A stretch of DNA of 64,000 bases from contig OZ241847.1 in NCBI GenBank assembly GCA_965202915.1, positions 2,356,001 to 2,420,000 of the forward strand. The letters are read 5' to 3'. The DNA is from G965202915 sp965202915 (GTDB lineage: Bacteria > Pseudomonadota > Gammaproteobacteria > Eutrophobiales > Eutrophobiaceae). The notes below the pieces were generated by a model that ran no database searches, was not told where the DNA came from, and saw only the letters and a program-made list of their open reading frames with translations. Shown piece after piece: positions 24,328-32,821 of the stretch; the first letter of the stretch is position 1; each line of letters begins with the position of its first letter. The position numbers were made by a program, and so were the translations under genes.

Positions 24328-25572
24328 ATGAATCTTTTCAGTTACCTCTTCCTGCTTGCCCTGTTTGCCGGGGTATTGATGCAGTGGTTGTTGGTGCATC
24401 GGCATATACGCCACGTCCATGCCAACAGGGAGACCGTGCCCGCCGAATTCTCAGACAAAATTACACTTGCAGACCATAGCAAGGCGGCCGATTACACCCG
24501 CGCCAAAGCAAGGCTAAATCTGGTTGATCTGTTCACCGGCGCGGTACTGGTACTCATCTGGACCCTGGGCGGTGGCCTGCAATGGGTTGATACCGCCTGG
24601 CGTTCCCTGCAATTACCGGAAATATGGACCGGCACCGGATTCTTGTTAAGCATATTCGCGATAACCTCGATACTGGGGCTGCCGTTATCGGTCTATCTCA
24701 CTTTCGGGATAGAACAGCGTTTTGGTTTCAACAAAATGACGCCGCGTCTGTTTATCATCGACCTGATGAAAAACGCATTACTGGCGGTGCTGATCGGCAC
24801 GCCGCTGATCATGCTGGTGTTATGGCTGATGAACCATTCCGGCGGCTATTGGTGGGTGTACGTCTGGATAACGTGGTTGGGCTTTACTCTGCTGATGGTA
24901 TGGGTTTATCCGGTATTGATCGCGCCGTTATTCAATAAATTCCGGCCTCTGGACAATACCGAATTAAAACAGCGTATCGTCCGTCTATTGAGCCGCAATG
25001 GTTTTAAGAGTCAGGGGATCTTCGTAATGGACGGTTCATCCCGTTCAACCCACGGCAACGCCTATTTTACCGGCCTGGGCGTCAATAAACGCATTGTATT
25101 TTTCGATACCCTGATCGATGAATTAAGTTATGACGAGATTGAAGCGGTACTGGCGCATGAACTCGGTCATTTCAAATGCAACCATATTGTCAAAAGATTG
25201 ACCGTGCTGGGGCTTTTATTCTTTGCCGGGTTGGCGATATTGGGCGGCTTGATCGATGCGCGCTGGTTTTATCAAGGCCTGGGCGTGCAGTCCGAGTCTG
25301 CGTATATGGGGCTGATGCTGTTCTTGATGGTTGCGCCGGTATTCACCACGTTTTTACAGCCGCTGTTTTCATTCATATCCAGACGCCATGAATTTGAGGC
25401 CGATGACTTTGCCGCGGCGCAGGCGCATACTGACCATTTGATCACCGCGCTGGTGACCCTGTACCGGGAAAATGCCAATACGTTGACGCCCGATCCGCTT
25501 TACTCTGCGTTCCATGATTCACATCCGCCGGCACCGATACGGATCGCCCATTTAAGAGGCAGGCCGGCGTGA
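24328..25572 (+). CDS. M48 family Ste24-type membrane metalloprotease
   Basis: The 414-residue integral membrane protein has several helices before the active site (1-25, 67-85, 103-125, 145-168, 173-195) and more after it. The zinc motif HELGH is at 277-281 within VLAHELGHFKCNHI, and the third ligand is in RRHEFEADDFAA near 386. The build matches CAAX prenyl protease 1 (Ste24) homologues rather than the shorter HtpX. In bacteria the substrate is usually unknown; membrane quality control is likely. The stop overlaps the start of the cytochrome gene (GTGA), so the two are coupled. Confidence 0.92.
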   Translation: MNLFSYLFLLALFAGVLMQWLLVHRHIRHVHANRETVPAEFSDKITLADHSKAADYTRAKARLNLVDLFTGAVLVLIWTLGGGLQWVDTAWRSLQLPEIWTGTGFLLSIFAITSILGLPLSVYLTFGIEQRFGFNKMTPRLFIIDLMKNALLAVLIGTPLIMLVLWLMNHSGGYWWVYVWITWLGFTLLMVWVYPVLIAPLFNKFRPLDNTELKQRIVRLLSRNGFKSQGIFVMDGSSRSTHGNAYFTGLGVNKRIVFFDTLIDELSYDEIEAVLAHELGHFKCNHIVKRLTVLGLLFFAGLAILGGLIDARWFYQGLGVQSESAYMGLMLFLMVAPVFTTFLQPLFSFISRRHEFEADDFAAAQAHTDHLITALVTLYRENANTLTPDPLYSAFHDSHPPAPIRIAHLRGRPA

Positions 25573-25871
25573 CACCGGCGCCGCTGACGGTCACCGCCCG
25601 CATCTGCCTGGGTGCCGGCCTGTTATCGGTGGCAACACTGAGCCCGGCATTGGATATCGCCAATGGCAGGACATTACATGATGAAAATTGTCTGCGCTGT
25701 CATACCACCGAGTTATACACCAGTGAAAAACGTCAAATACAATCGATCGAACAACTGCGCGACCGCGTCAGCCAGTGTGAACTCAATGCCGAACTCGCCT
25801 GGTTCGATGATGAAGTGGATGACGTCACCGCTTACCTGAATCAGGCGTTTTATAAATTTCCGGAAAAATAG
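25569..25871 (+). CDS. Small monohaem cytochrome c, secreted, without axial Met
   Basis: GTG at 25569 overlaps the protease stop. The 100-residue protein has a signal peptide (cleavage near 28) and one haem motif CLRCH at 41-45. No methionine follows the haem site, so a Met axial ligand is impossible. A single Cys70 in RVSQCELNAELAWFDDEVDD is the most evident candidate. The LAWFDDEVDDVTAYLNQAFY block is, as I recall, conserved in a small gammaproteobacterial cytochrome family. Periplasmic electron carrier; partners unknown. Confidence 0.85.
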   Translation: MTPAPLTVTARICLGAGLLSVATLSPALDIANGRTLHDENCLRCHTTELYTSEKRQIQSIEQLRDRVSQCELNAELAWFDDEVDDVTAYLNQAFYKFPEK

Positions 25872-25873
25872 GT

Positions 25874-26467
25874 TTAGATTTCCCGCCGGCCGGCTAAGGC
25901 ATGGGTAATGGTGCCGCTGTCGACGTACTCGAGCTCACCGCCCATAGGCACGCCATGAGCGATCCGGGTCGCTTTTAACCCCTGTGCCCGAACCATTTCA
26001 CTAATGAAGTGCGCGGTGGTCTCGCCTTCAACCGTGGTATTGGTGGCCAGAATCACCTCTTGCACGGGGTTTTGTTGCAGGCGGGTTTGCAACAGGTCCA
26101 GCCCCAGATCGGAGGCCCCGACCCCGTCGAGCGGCGAAAGATGCCCCATCAGCACAAAATACAGCCCTTTGTAATCGGTCTCCTCTATCGCGTCCACGTC
26201 GGGCGGGTTTTCGACCACGCAAATCAGCGACTGATCTCTTTTCGGATCATCACAAATGCCGCATAAGTCGGTTTCGCTGAAAGTACGGCATTGTCGACAA
26301 TGACCGATATTTTCGACCGCCTCGGCCAATGACTTTGATAGCTGCATCGCCCCCGCACGGTTGCGTTGCAATAATTGATAGGCGATGCGCTGTGCCGACT
26401 TTTTACCGATCCCGGGCATGCAACAAAGCGCATCGATCAACTGCTGTAACAACTGCGAACCGGTCAT
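25874..26467 (-). CDS. recR: Recombination protein RecR
   Basis: The 197-residue protein has the N-terminal helix-hairpin-helix CCMPGIGKKSAQRIAYQLLQ, four-cysteine zinc finger CRQCRTFSETDLCGIC, and Toprim domain with VVENPPDVDAIEET and ATNTTVEGETTAHFI. It works with RecF/RecO to load RecA at gaps. ATG 26467 is chosen over an upstream TTG. Its end is 2 bp from the convergent cytochrome gene. Confidence 0.96.
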   Translation of the reverse strand: MTGSQLLQQLIDALCCMPGIGKKSAQRIAYQLLQRNRAGAMQLSKSLAEAVENIGHCRQCRTFSETDLCGICDDPKRDQSLICVVENPPDVDAIEETDYKGLYFVLMGHLSPLDGVGASDLGLDLLQTRLQQNPVQEVILATNTTVEGETTAHFISEMVRAQGLKATRIAHGVPMGGELEYVDSGTITHALAGRREI

Positions 26468-26510
26468 GAGCAATAATTAATAAGGGCTTTGCCTGAGCAG
26501 GACGCGGCTA

Positions 26511-26831
26511 CTAGAAAGGCAACTTCATCCCCGGCGGCCATCCCATCGCGGTGATATCGGACATTTTTTCCCTGGTCATGCCCTCGACCCGGCGATTGGC
26601 GTCATTCACCGCGGCGGCGATCAGATCTTCCAGCATATTCTTGTCGCCACTCATTAGCTCCGGTTCTATGGTCACGCGCTTTATATCATGTTTGCCGGTC
26701 ATCACCACGGTGACCATGCCCGCGCCGGCGGTGCCGGTGACTTCGATCCTGGCAATATCCTGCTGAGCCTTCTCCAAATCGGCCTTCATTTGCTGGGCCT
26801 GTTTAATAATACTTCCAAATCCACTGATCAT
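26511..26831 (-). CDS. ybaB: YbaB/EbfC family nucleoid-associated protein
   Basis: The 106-residue protein starts GFGSIIKQAQQMKADLEKAQ, with GMVTVVMTGKHDIKRVTIEP and the end GWPPGMKLPF. It is a dimeric DNA-binding nucleoid protein. It lies between dnaX (27 bp upstream) and recR (43 bp downstream), the universal order. Confidence 0.96.
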   Translation of the reverse strand: MISGFGSIIKQAQQMKADLEKAQQDIARIEVTGTAGAGMVTVVMTGKHDIKRVTIEPELMSGDKNMLEDLIAAAVNDANRRVEGMTREKMSDITAMGWPPGMKLPF

Positions 26832-26858
26832 CCGGCTTCACCTCATCGTAATAGTTGC

Positions 26859-28454
26859 TCAGTCGATATTGACTGAATCCGGGTCCAGGCGCCCGTCAAA
26901 CACGTCGACTATCGCCTTTACATTCTGGTCCTGTTGCAGCGATGCTATTGCAGCCCGTTTCTTTTCATCCTGTTCGCGCACGTTTGCCTGTGCCGGCGAC
27001 TCGGCGTTGATCTCCTCCACCGGGTTTATGGTCACTTTCAGGTGCTCACCACACTGCGTCTTGATGGCCGCTTCAAGCCGCGACTTCTGCTGGTCATTCA
27101 ACAAATATTGCCGGGTCGTACTGATCACCAGTTCGATCTTATTGGCCGTATGCGATTTTAATATACAGTTATCGGCAAGTTCCCTGGTTAATCCGGTCAG
27201 TGCCATCCGGGCAATTATATCCTTCCATGCCGAGCCCTGATGATCCGCGGTCGCCGGCGGGGATTCCGGCCGCTTCCCGCTATCATACAATGGCGCCGGC
27301 GGCGAGGCTATGGCGGCGGTCTCCGGCGCCGGCTCTTCGGCCTCCGGTGCGGGCGGGAACATATTGGCCCGGGCCGGCTGAAAGGCCAGCATTCTGATCA
27401 GGATCATCTCAAAACCGGCCCTGGGATCGGGGGAGATGGACAAATCGTTACGCCCGGTCAGACCGATCTGGTAGTACAGTTGAATTTCCTCCTTATTGAC
27501 CTGGTCGGCAAGTTGCTTAATCAGCGCATTATCGGCGACCAATTCCCTGGCCTCCCCGGATAATACCTGCGCCATCGCGGCCTTTTGCAGCAATGATAAT
27601 AATTCCGCCAATACCGTATCGTAATCCGGGTTATGGGCCGCGATATGGTCGACCGCGGCCAGGATCAACGCGCCGTCGTGTTTTACCAGGGCGGTGATCA
27701 GATCGGTCAAATCGCCGCTGTTCACCGTGCCCAGCAGATCCCGCACCTGGCCCTCTTCCAATTTTCCGGCGCCGTGTGAAATAGCCTGGTCGAGCAGGCT
27801 CAATGCGTCGCGCATACTGCCTCGGGCGGAACGGGCAATCAGCTCCACCGAGGGGTGATCATGTTCAACGGCTTCGTTTTGCAATATTTTTACAAGCTGC
27901 TCACCGATCTGGGACGCGGTCAAGTGCCTGAGATTAAATTGCAGGCAACGGGACAAAACCGTAACCGGCAGTTTCTTCGGTTCGGTCGTGGCCAGCAAAA
28001 ATTTAACGTGCGGCGGGGGTTCCTCAAGGGTTTTCAGCAATGCATTAAAACTGTGCCCGGAAAACATATGAATTTCATCGATCAGATAGACCTTGTAGCG
28101 TCCCCCGGCGGGCGCGTATTGGACGTTGTCCATCAGCTCCCGAGTCTCCTCGACCCTGGCGCGGGACGCCGCGTCCACTTCGATTAAATCGATAAACCGG
28201 CTTTCATTGATCCCGACACAGGCTGTGCATTGATCACAAGGCGTGGCGCTGACGCCTTGTTCACAGTTAAGACATTTGGCAAAAATCCGCGCCAACGTTG
28301 TTTTACCGATACCGCGAGTACCGGCGAACAAGTAGGCGTGATGCAGACGGTCTTGATCCAGGGCATTGGTCAAGGCCTTGAGCACGTGCCCCTGACCCAC
28401 CATATCGGTGAATAACCGGGGCCGCCATTTCCTAGCGAGAACCTGATAACTCAT
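26859..28454 (-). CDS. dnaX: DNA polymerase III subunit gamma/tau
   Basis: The 531-residue clamp-loader ATPase has MSYQVLARKWRPRLFTDMVG, Walker A GTRGIGKTTLARIF, a zinc module CEQGVSATPCDQCTAC, DEIHMFS (Walker B) and the SRC motif region (LSRCLQFNLRHL). The tau-specific C-terminus after about 370 is Pro/Ala-rich then structured. It loads the beta clamp. No obvious slippage run for gamma production was checked. It follows the 4.5S RNA gene and a 17-base tandem repeat in its leader. Confidence 0.96.
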   Translation of the reverse strand: MSYQVLARKWRPRLFTDMVGQGHVLKALTNALDQDRLHHAYLFAGTRGIGKTTLARIFAKCLNCEQGVSATPCDQCTACVGINESRFIDLIEVDAASRARVEETRELMDNVQYAPAGGRYKVYLIDEIHMFSGHSFNALLKTLEEPPPHVKFLLATTEPKKLPVTVLSRCLQFNLRHLTASQIGEQLVKILQNEAVEHDHPSVELIARSARGSMRDALSLLDQAISHGAGKLEEGQVRDLLGTVNSGDLTDLITALVKHDGALILAAVDHIAAHNPDYDTVLAELLSLLQKAAMAQVLSGEARELVADNALIKQLADQVNKEEIQLYYQIGLTGRNDLSISPDPRAGFEMILIRMLAFQPARANMFPPAPEAEEPAPETAAIASPPAPLYDSGKRPESPPATADHQGSAWKDIIARMALTGLTRELADNCILKSHTANKIELVISTTRQYLLNDQQKSRLEAAIKTQCGEHLKVTINPVEEINAESPAQANVREQDEKKRAAIASLQQDQNVKAIVDVFDGRLDPDSVNID

Positions 28455-28466
28455 TGACTGATATAA

Positions 28467-28500
28467 CTTTTGTGTGCCTTAATCTTTTGTGTGCCTTAAT
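28467..28500. repeat. 17-base tandem duplication in the dnaX leader
   Basis: CTTTTGTGTGCCTTAAT occurs twice with no spacer, ending 12 bases before the dnaX start codon (minus strand). It duplicates purine-rich AAGGCACACAAAAG on the mRNA and so duplicates an AAGG element upstream of dnaX. Confidence 0.85.
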
Positions 28501-28578
28501 GGAATGCGCCATTGTGCATATCGCTCATTATCATACCGCAGACCAACGTCGTTGCCTATTTAATATATCCATGTGGCA

Positions 28579-28693
28579 GGCGGCAACCCGTACCCTCCTC
28601 ACCCCCGGCATCCGCAGCCATTGCCGCCGTCGCTGCCCTCCGGAGCCGGCGGGTTCACAATTTCACGTCGCGGGGAAAAACAGCACAGACCGC
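28579..28693 (-). ncRNA. ffs: 4.5S RNA (bacterial small SRP RNA)
   Basis: Minus-strand sequence contains TTTCCCCGCGACG, then GTGAACCCGCCGG, the SRP54-binding core CTCCGGAGGGCAGCGACGG, and TGCCGGGG that pairs back with TTCCCCG. These blocks line up with E. coli 4.5S RNA and more closely with the Pseudomonas form (GAACCCCGCC..CCGGAAGGGAGCAACGG..GTGCCGGGG). Outer ends GGCGG (28693 side) and CCGCC (28579 side) can pair, giving about 115 nt. It targets membrane proteins with Ffh. Placement just upstream of dnaX-ybaB-recR is a common bacterial arrangement. Exact ends are uncertain by several bases. Confidence 0.85.
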
Positions 28694-28751
28694 CATTACA
28701 TCTGTTAAGCATACCAAACAGGCGCCCCGCTCACCATAGAATCGCAGACAA

Positions 28752-31700
28752 TTAGCGCCGCTGCCAAGTCACGCCGGGCGCAACGCAGGATTGATTGCCA
28801 GCGTCCGGTGAAAATATGGATTCAGGTTCGCCTATCCAGTTCGTTTGATACGCGGCCGCAGGCTGAGCGTCAGGATTGTAGAGCAAAAGATCCACCGAGA
28901 CGCGCCACTTCCCATGCCGGAATCGGCGACCCCCGCCGTCCTCGACGAACAATTTTCTGAAACCGTCAATCTTGTGATACGAATCTGTATGGGCATCACC
29001 TTTCGGGTCAACAAACACGATGCGGTATAGGTTATCCTTACACATCCAAAACACAAAATCGGGCAGGAAACGGCGATATTCATTTCTTTCGGAATCGTAA
29101 TAGGGGATATGAATCTGGTCCAAGGATTCATCTATTTTGCTAAACATCCAGGCGTCCCATGAAACGTCATTGTGCTGAGTCCACTGCTCAAGTAAATTGA
29201 GAAAATCAATTTCGCTTTGAACCTTGATGATATGCTGTATGTAATTTGCTTGTTCATTCCCCAATACAACCGGCAGGTAGTAATGCCCCAGCAGTTGCTT
29301 GATTGTGAGCTCTTTGAAAGTCCTGTGGCTTTTTCCCAAGGCTCTGTTGTCAAATTCTTTTCGCGTTATCTTGCCTGCCGCAAGTTGCCGTCCCAAGCTG
29401 CTTATCTCTTCATCAGATACTTTTCCCTGCTTAACCTGGTTAATTTTACCCTGAAGCTCTCTGACGTGTTCAGGATCAACACGAATATGGCGAAAATGAA
29501 CAATGTCTTTTTCGTCAAGTTTCCGAATGCCATCGGATATCTTCGTCGTTTTGGAAAGATGGGATATAAGACGGTTTTGCAAAAAGGCCAGCATCGAATA
29601 ATTTTTTGCCGGGGTGAGTTGTATTTTCTCCGCCGTTTTAACCATATTGCGCAATGCCGAAACCTGCGACATTGCAAGCCCATCCCGAACCGCAAACACG
29701 GAATCGGAAGTGCTGTTAACATAGCTTGTCAGTCTGCCCAGGGTGGCTTTACTCATCGCAAATTTCGCCTGTGTGGCTATGCCCTCTTTGGTTTCCCGGT
29801 ATGCGGGAACGAATAAAGGCATAGTGTTGTTACCGAGTTTCGGTACCGGCGCTCTTGCAAAACCGTCCAATGTCTCAAAGATTGCGCTTGTTTCCGTTTC
29901 CAATCCCTGTAGTACCGATTGGACGGCGTTGCGATTCGTGGCAAAGAGAAACAGTGTTTCCGGCGGTTGCACCCGGTCATGGCATTGCTCCATGGCTTGC
30001 TTTTCTCTACCTTCCAAAATCCCTTCCAAAATCAGGCGGGAAAGGCGGTGGCGCTTACCGGGAAGAGTCTCTATACGCACCCCGCGACCGACCGACTGTA
30101 CAACAAATTTCCTGGCATCCTTACCGCCAATATTGATGAAATTTATCACATTGGGGCGGTTGGAATCCCAACTTTCGAAGAAAGTACGGGAGCCCATCAG
30201 AATAGTGATCGGGCTGTGTTCCAATCCGTCAAAAAAAGATTTTTCCTGCAATGCGGTTGTTTCTTCATACCCGACTAAAATTTCATTGCGCCACTTTGAG
30301 GTATCGCCGATGCGTATCAACGCAAATGGGGAATCAGCATTTTTCATTTGAAACGCCAGTTCCTTATCGTCGCTGCTTCGAATAAACTGCAACGCGCCTT
30401 TTCTGCGACTGAAGAATATCGCCGCCCGCAAATCGGTGATTTTCATTGCTTTAATGGACTGTTCATCCATACCAATAATGCCGCTGCCGTCCTCTCCAAA
30501 CAAAAGCCTTGCGTCTTTCCAGTCATCAATCAATTCCTTCCTGGAATCTTTGAAAAACGACGCATCAATCTCTCCCGTGGCAATTTCACGTAAGGTCTGA
30601 AAGAATGCCCACAAATCGTTCCTTTCATTTTCAACATCAGTATTTACGGAATTAACCAGGGTCAGCATAAGGGGCCGGTGATATAGTTTTTCAAACCCGG
30701 TGTATTCTCTAAGCTCATCCACTCGCATGGATACATAAGCAAGAGTTATCAAAGACTTCAAGACAATTTTCCGCCTTTCACAATGGTTGATTTCCTCTCC
30801 TCTGCTCCTGAATGCATCATATTCCCCTGCATTCAAATAGATACTTTTCCCATAGCTATTGGTAGTAAATTCTTCCAGGTTATATTTCTTAACCGTCGTT
30901 ACGATATCCACTTTATCGGTAAAAGTGGCGGAAAAATTAAACAGAAAACCCTCGCGCGCCATCACTGCGTAGTACGCCTGCCGCTTGGAATCCTCCTTAC
31001 CGCCCTTATGCGCTTCATCCAGAAATAAATACCACCTGCCGCCGTTCTCATAGGTGCGGTAATCGGTGAAAGCATCTTTTTGAACATCGGAAATATTGTC
31101 GCTGCGGTGATAATAGACTGTTACTGAATCACCCAATTTTTGCTGATACGGCCTCCTGCCTGTCTGGCGCAGAGGGACCAAGTCTATTTGCAGCCCGCCG
31201 GACTGATTGAACTCGTCTATAGTATGGCGAATTTGACCGATCAGATGCTCGCTGGGTGCCAGAATAAGGATATTATGCGGTGGTATTTCCCCGTGTTGTT
31301 TCAAAGAGTGCAGATATTCTATCAGCTTCACCATAACAAGCGTTTTGCCGCTCCCCGTGGCCATCCAGAAACACATGCGGTTGATGAGGTGAGAGTATGG
31401 AATAACATCGCCCTGAAAATGAATAAATTCCGAAAGTATCTTAAATACAGGATTCTGTTTTTCATTGCGCCTGTCCGCGTTGCGTTTGTGCTTTTTTACT
31501 GACAGTTCGGCTATTGGTGATTGTCCGGTGCGTGCATACAAACCGGCAAAATACTGCTTACGCTGGTTATTGGTATCCTGTGCTTCGTTTGCTTGCCATC
31601 TGTTTTCCCGCCCGTAGTAAAGATAAAGAGCCCGTGCTGCATTTTCCAGAGCGGATCGCTGGTAATCGTATAGTGTCTTTTGTGATGAAAACCGTTGAAT

Positions 31701-31778
31701 ATCAGATACTCGCCAGGTTTCCGCCAGGTCGCCGTAGTTCAGAGATGCAACGACGTTTTCAAGCATGGGGGAAGTCAT
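28752..31778 (-). CDS. Type III restriction-like subunit (Res): DEAH helicase with C-terminal PD-(D/E)xK nuclease
   Basis: The 1008-residue protein has Walker A ATGSGKT at 140-146, DEAH at 254-257, SAT motif in FNFSATFTDKV, and helicase VI-like QSVGRGVRIETLPGKRHR. The nuclease site near the end is LPDFVFWM (PD at 906-907) then VDPKG (D924, K926). Type III Res with Mod cleaves DNA bearing unmethylated sites in head-to-head orientation. Its ATG overlaps the ParA-like gene stop as ATGA. A second copy of its first 66 codons lies at 34071-34271. The stop is only 59 bases from ffs, marking the left edge of this island. Confidence 0.88.
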   Translation of the reverse strand: MTSPMLENVVASLNYGDLAETWRVSDIQRFSSQKTLYDYQRSALENAARALYLYYGRENRWQANEAQDTNNQRKQYFAGLYARTGQSPIAELSVKKHKRNADRRNEKQNPVFKILSEFIHFQGDVIPYSHLINRMCFWMATGSGKTLVMVKLIEYLHSLKQHGEIPPHNILILAPSEHLIGQIRHTIDEFNQSGGLQIDLVPLRQTGRRPYQQKLGDSVTVYYHRSDNISDVQKDAFTDYRTYENGGRWYLFLDEAHKGGKEDSKRQAYYAVMAREGFLFNFSATFTDKVDIVTTVKKYNLEEFTTNSYGKSIYLNAGEYDAFRSRGEEINHCERRKIVLKSLITLAYVSMRVDELREYTGFEKLYHRPLMLTLVNSVNTDVENERNDLWAFFQTLREIATGEIDASFFKDSRKELIDDWKDARLLFGEDGSGIIGMDEQSIKAMKITDLRAAIFFSRRKGALQFIRSSDDKELAFQMKNADSPFALIRIGDTSKWRNEILVGYEETTALQEKSFFDGLEHSPITILMGSRTFFESWDSNRPNVINFINIGGKDARKFVVQSVGRGVRIETLPGKRHRLSRLILEGILEGREKQAMEQCHDRVQPPETLFLFATNRNAVQSVLQGLETETSAIFETLDGFARAPVPKLGNNTMPLFVPAYRETKEGIATQAKFAMSKATLGRLTSYVNSTSDSVFAVRDGLAMSQVSALRNMVKTAEKIQLTPAKNYSMLAFLQNRLISHLSKTTKISDGIRKLDEKDIVHFRHIRVDPEHVRELQGKINQVKQGKVSDEEISSLGRQLAAGKITRKEFDNRALGKSHRTFKELTIKQLLGHYYLPVVLGNEQANYIQHIIKVQSEIDFLNLLEQWTQHNDVSWDAWMFSKIDESLDQIHIPYYDSERNEYRRFLPDFVFWMCKDNLYRIVFVDPKGDAHTDSYHKIDGFRKLFVEDGGGRRFRHGKWRVSVDLLLYNPDAQPAAAYQTNWIGEPESIFSPDAGNQSCVAPGVTWQRR

Positions 31779-32821
31779 TGATTATCAGGATCAATCCGAG
31801 CCATGATTTCCCTGGCAAGGGCTTTAAAATCCTGGTAGCAACTCCGGACGGCATTTTGTTGCGCACCGATAACGCCATCGGCAGGCTTCAACATAAACAT
31901 GGGCTTGTTCGCTTCTTGAGCCAATGGCATCAGCGAGCGGTAGTCCTTGAGGTGTGCCAGAAGACTCGGATCATTATCAATAGACCGATTGGTGGAGCCG
32001 GCACTTTCTCCTTTAACGGATTCTTTATAAACTGCCGGTATTTTGTCAATCCACCTGTAATATGCCTGAACCGGGCGGTTCAATCTGATGGAATGGCGCA
32101 TGACGATATAACCGAGCGGTTCCATTTCGCCTTCGGGCAAGTCAAAGTGCAAATCATCCGGTTTTGTGTCAACACGTTTTTGCCATGCCTTGCGCCATGT
32201 CTTGAGAGTCGGACCCACATTACGCAACCCCTGCAGCGAAAATAAATCAGGTGCAAGCGGTATCACTACATAATCGCTGGCTATCAGTGCGGTTCGGTTG
32301 ATAGCGCCCAAGTTAGGACCAACATCTATAAGCACCAGATCAGCTTCAAATTCCTTCCCTGCACTAGCAATTATCCGCGCAAAAGCAGTAGTAACACGAA
32401 AAGCTCGTTTATCGCCATCCATACATTTTGGCCATTGTCCAGATAGTTCATCTTCACGCTTGGAAAGCGCAAGGTCTCCCATCAATAAACCAATCCGGCC
32501 GGTTATTTTCTCGATATGCGGTCTTGCCGATACGTCTCCGGTCCGGTCGGTTATTTTCTCGATATGCGGTCTTGCTGATACGTCTCCGGTTCCTTCAAAC
32601 AGCGGTGCAATATCTTTATCAATCGTTTTCGGTTTTGTATTCCGCCAAATGACGTCCAGTTTATCTTCATCCAAAAACATGCCACTCAGATTGGCTTGCG
32701 GGTCCAAATCGGCGGCAACAACACGATAATTGAGTTCGGCAAACATCCAGGCAAGATGGTAAACCAGCGAGGTTTTTCCCACGCCGCCCTTGTTGTTAAA
32801 AAATGCGATGGATTGCATCAT
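31775..32821 (-). CDS. ParA/Soj-like deviant Walker ATPase embedded in the type III locus
   Basis: The 348-residue protein has KGGVGKT at 11-17 in SIAFFNNKGGVGKTSLVYHL, then DLDPQANLSGMFLDE (Walker A') and LVLIDVGPNLGAINR (Walker B). No ParB, plasmid or partition site is nearby, so it is probably not a replicon partition gene. Between about 75 and 110 the 16-residue unit GDVSARPHIEKITDRT is present twice in tandem. It overlaps res (downstream) and the AlbA-like gene (upstream) by four bases each, so the three are probably made together. Role in restriction unknown. Confidence 0.85.
   Translation of the reverse strand: MMQSIAFFNNKGGVGKTSLVYHLAWMFAELNYRVVAADLDPQANLSGMFLDEDKLDVIWRNTKPKTIDKDIAPLFEGTGDVSARPHIEKITDRTGDVSARPHIEKITGRIGLLMGDLALSKREDELSGQWPKCMDGDKRAFRVTTAFARIIASAGKEFEADLVLIDVGPNLGAINRTALIASDYVVIPLAPDLFSLQGLRNVGPTLKTWRKAWQKRVDTKPDDLHFDLPEGEMEPLGYIVMRHSIRLNRPVQAYYRWIDKIPAVYKESVKGESAGSTNRSIDNDPSLLAHLKDYRSLMPLAQEANKPMFMLKPADGVIGAQQNAVRSCYQDFKALAREIMARIDPDNQ
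32499..32592. repeat. 48-base in-frame tandem duplication in the ParA-like gene
   Basis: Two adjacent 48-base units, starting near 32501 and 32549 with GGTTATTTTCTCGATATGCG, differ at very few positions. They encode a doubled GDVSARPHIEKIT block. Near-identity suggests a recent event. Confidence 0.9.

Noticed and set aside
31775..32821. Plasmid partition locus or integrated plasmid
   Set aside because: ParA alone, without ParB, rep gene or centromere-like repeats, and translationally coupled to res on both sides.
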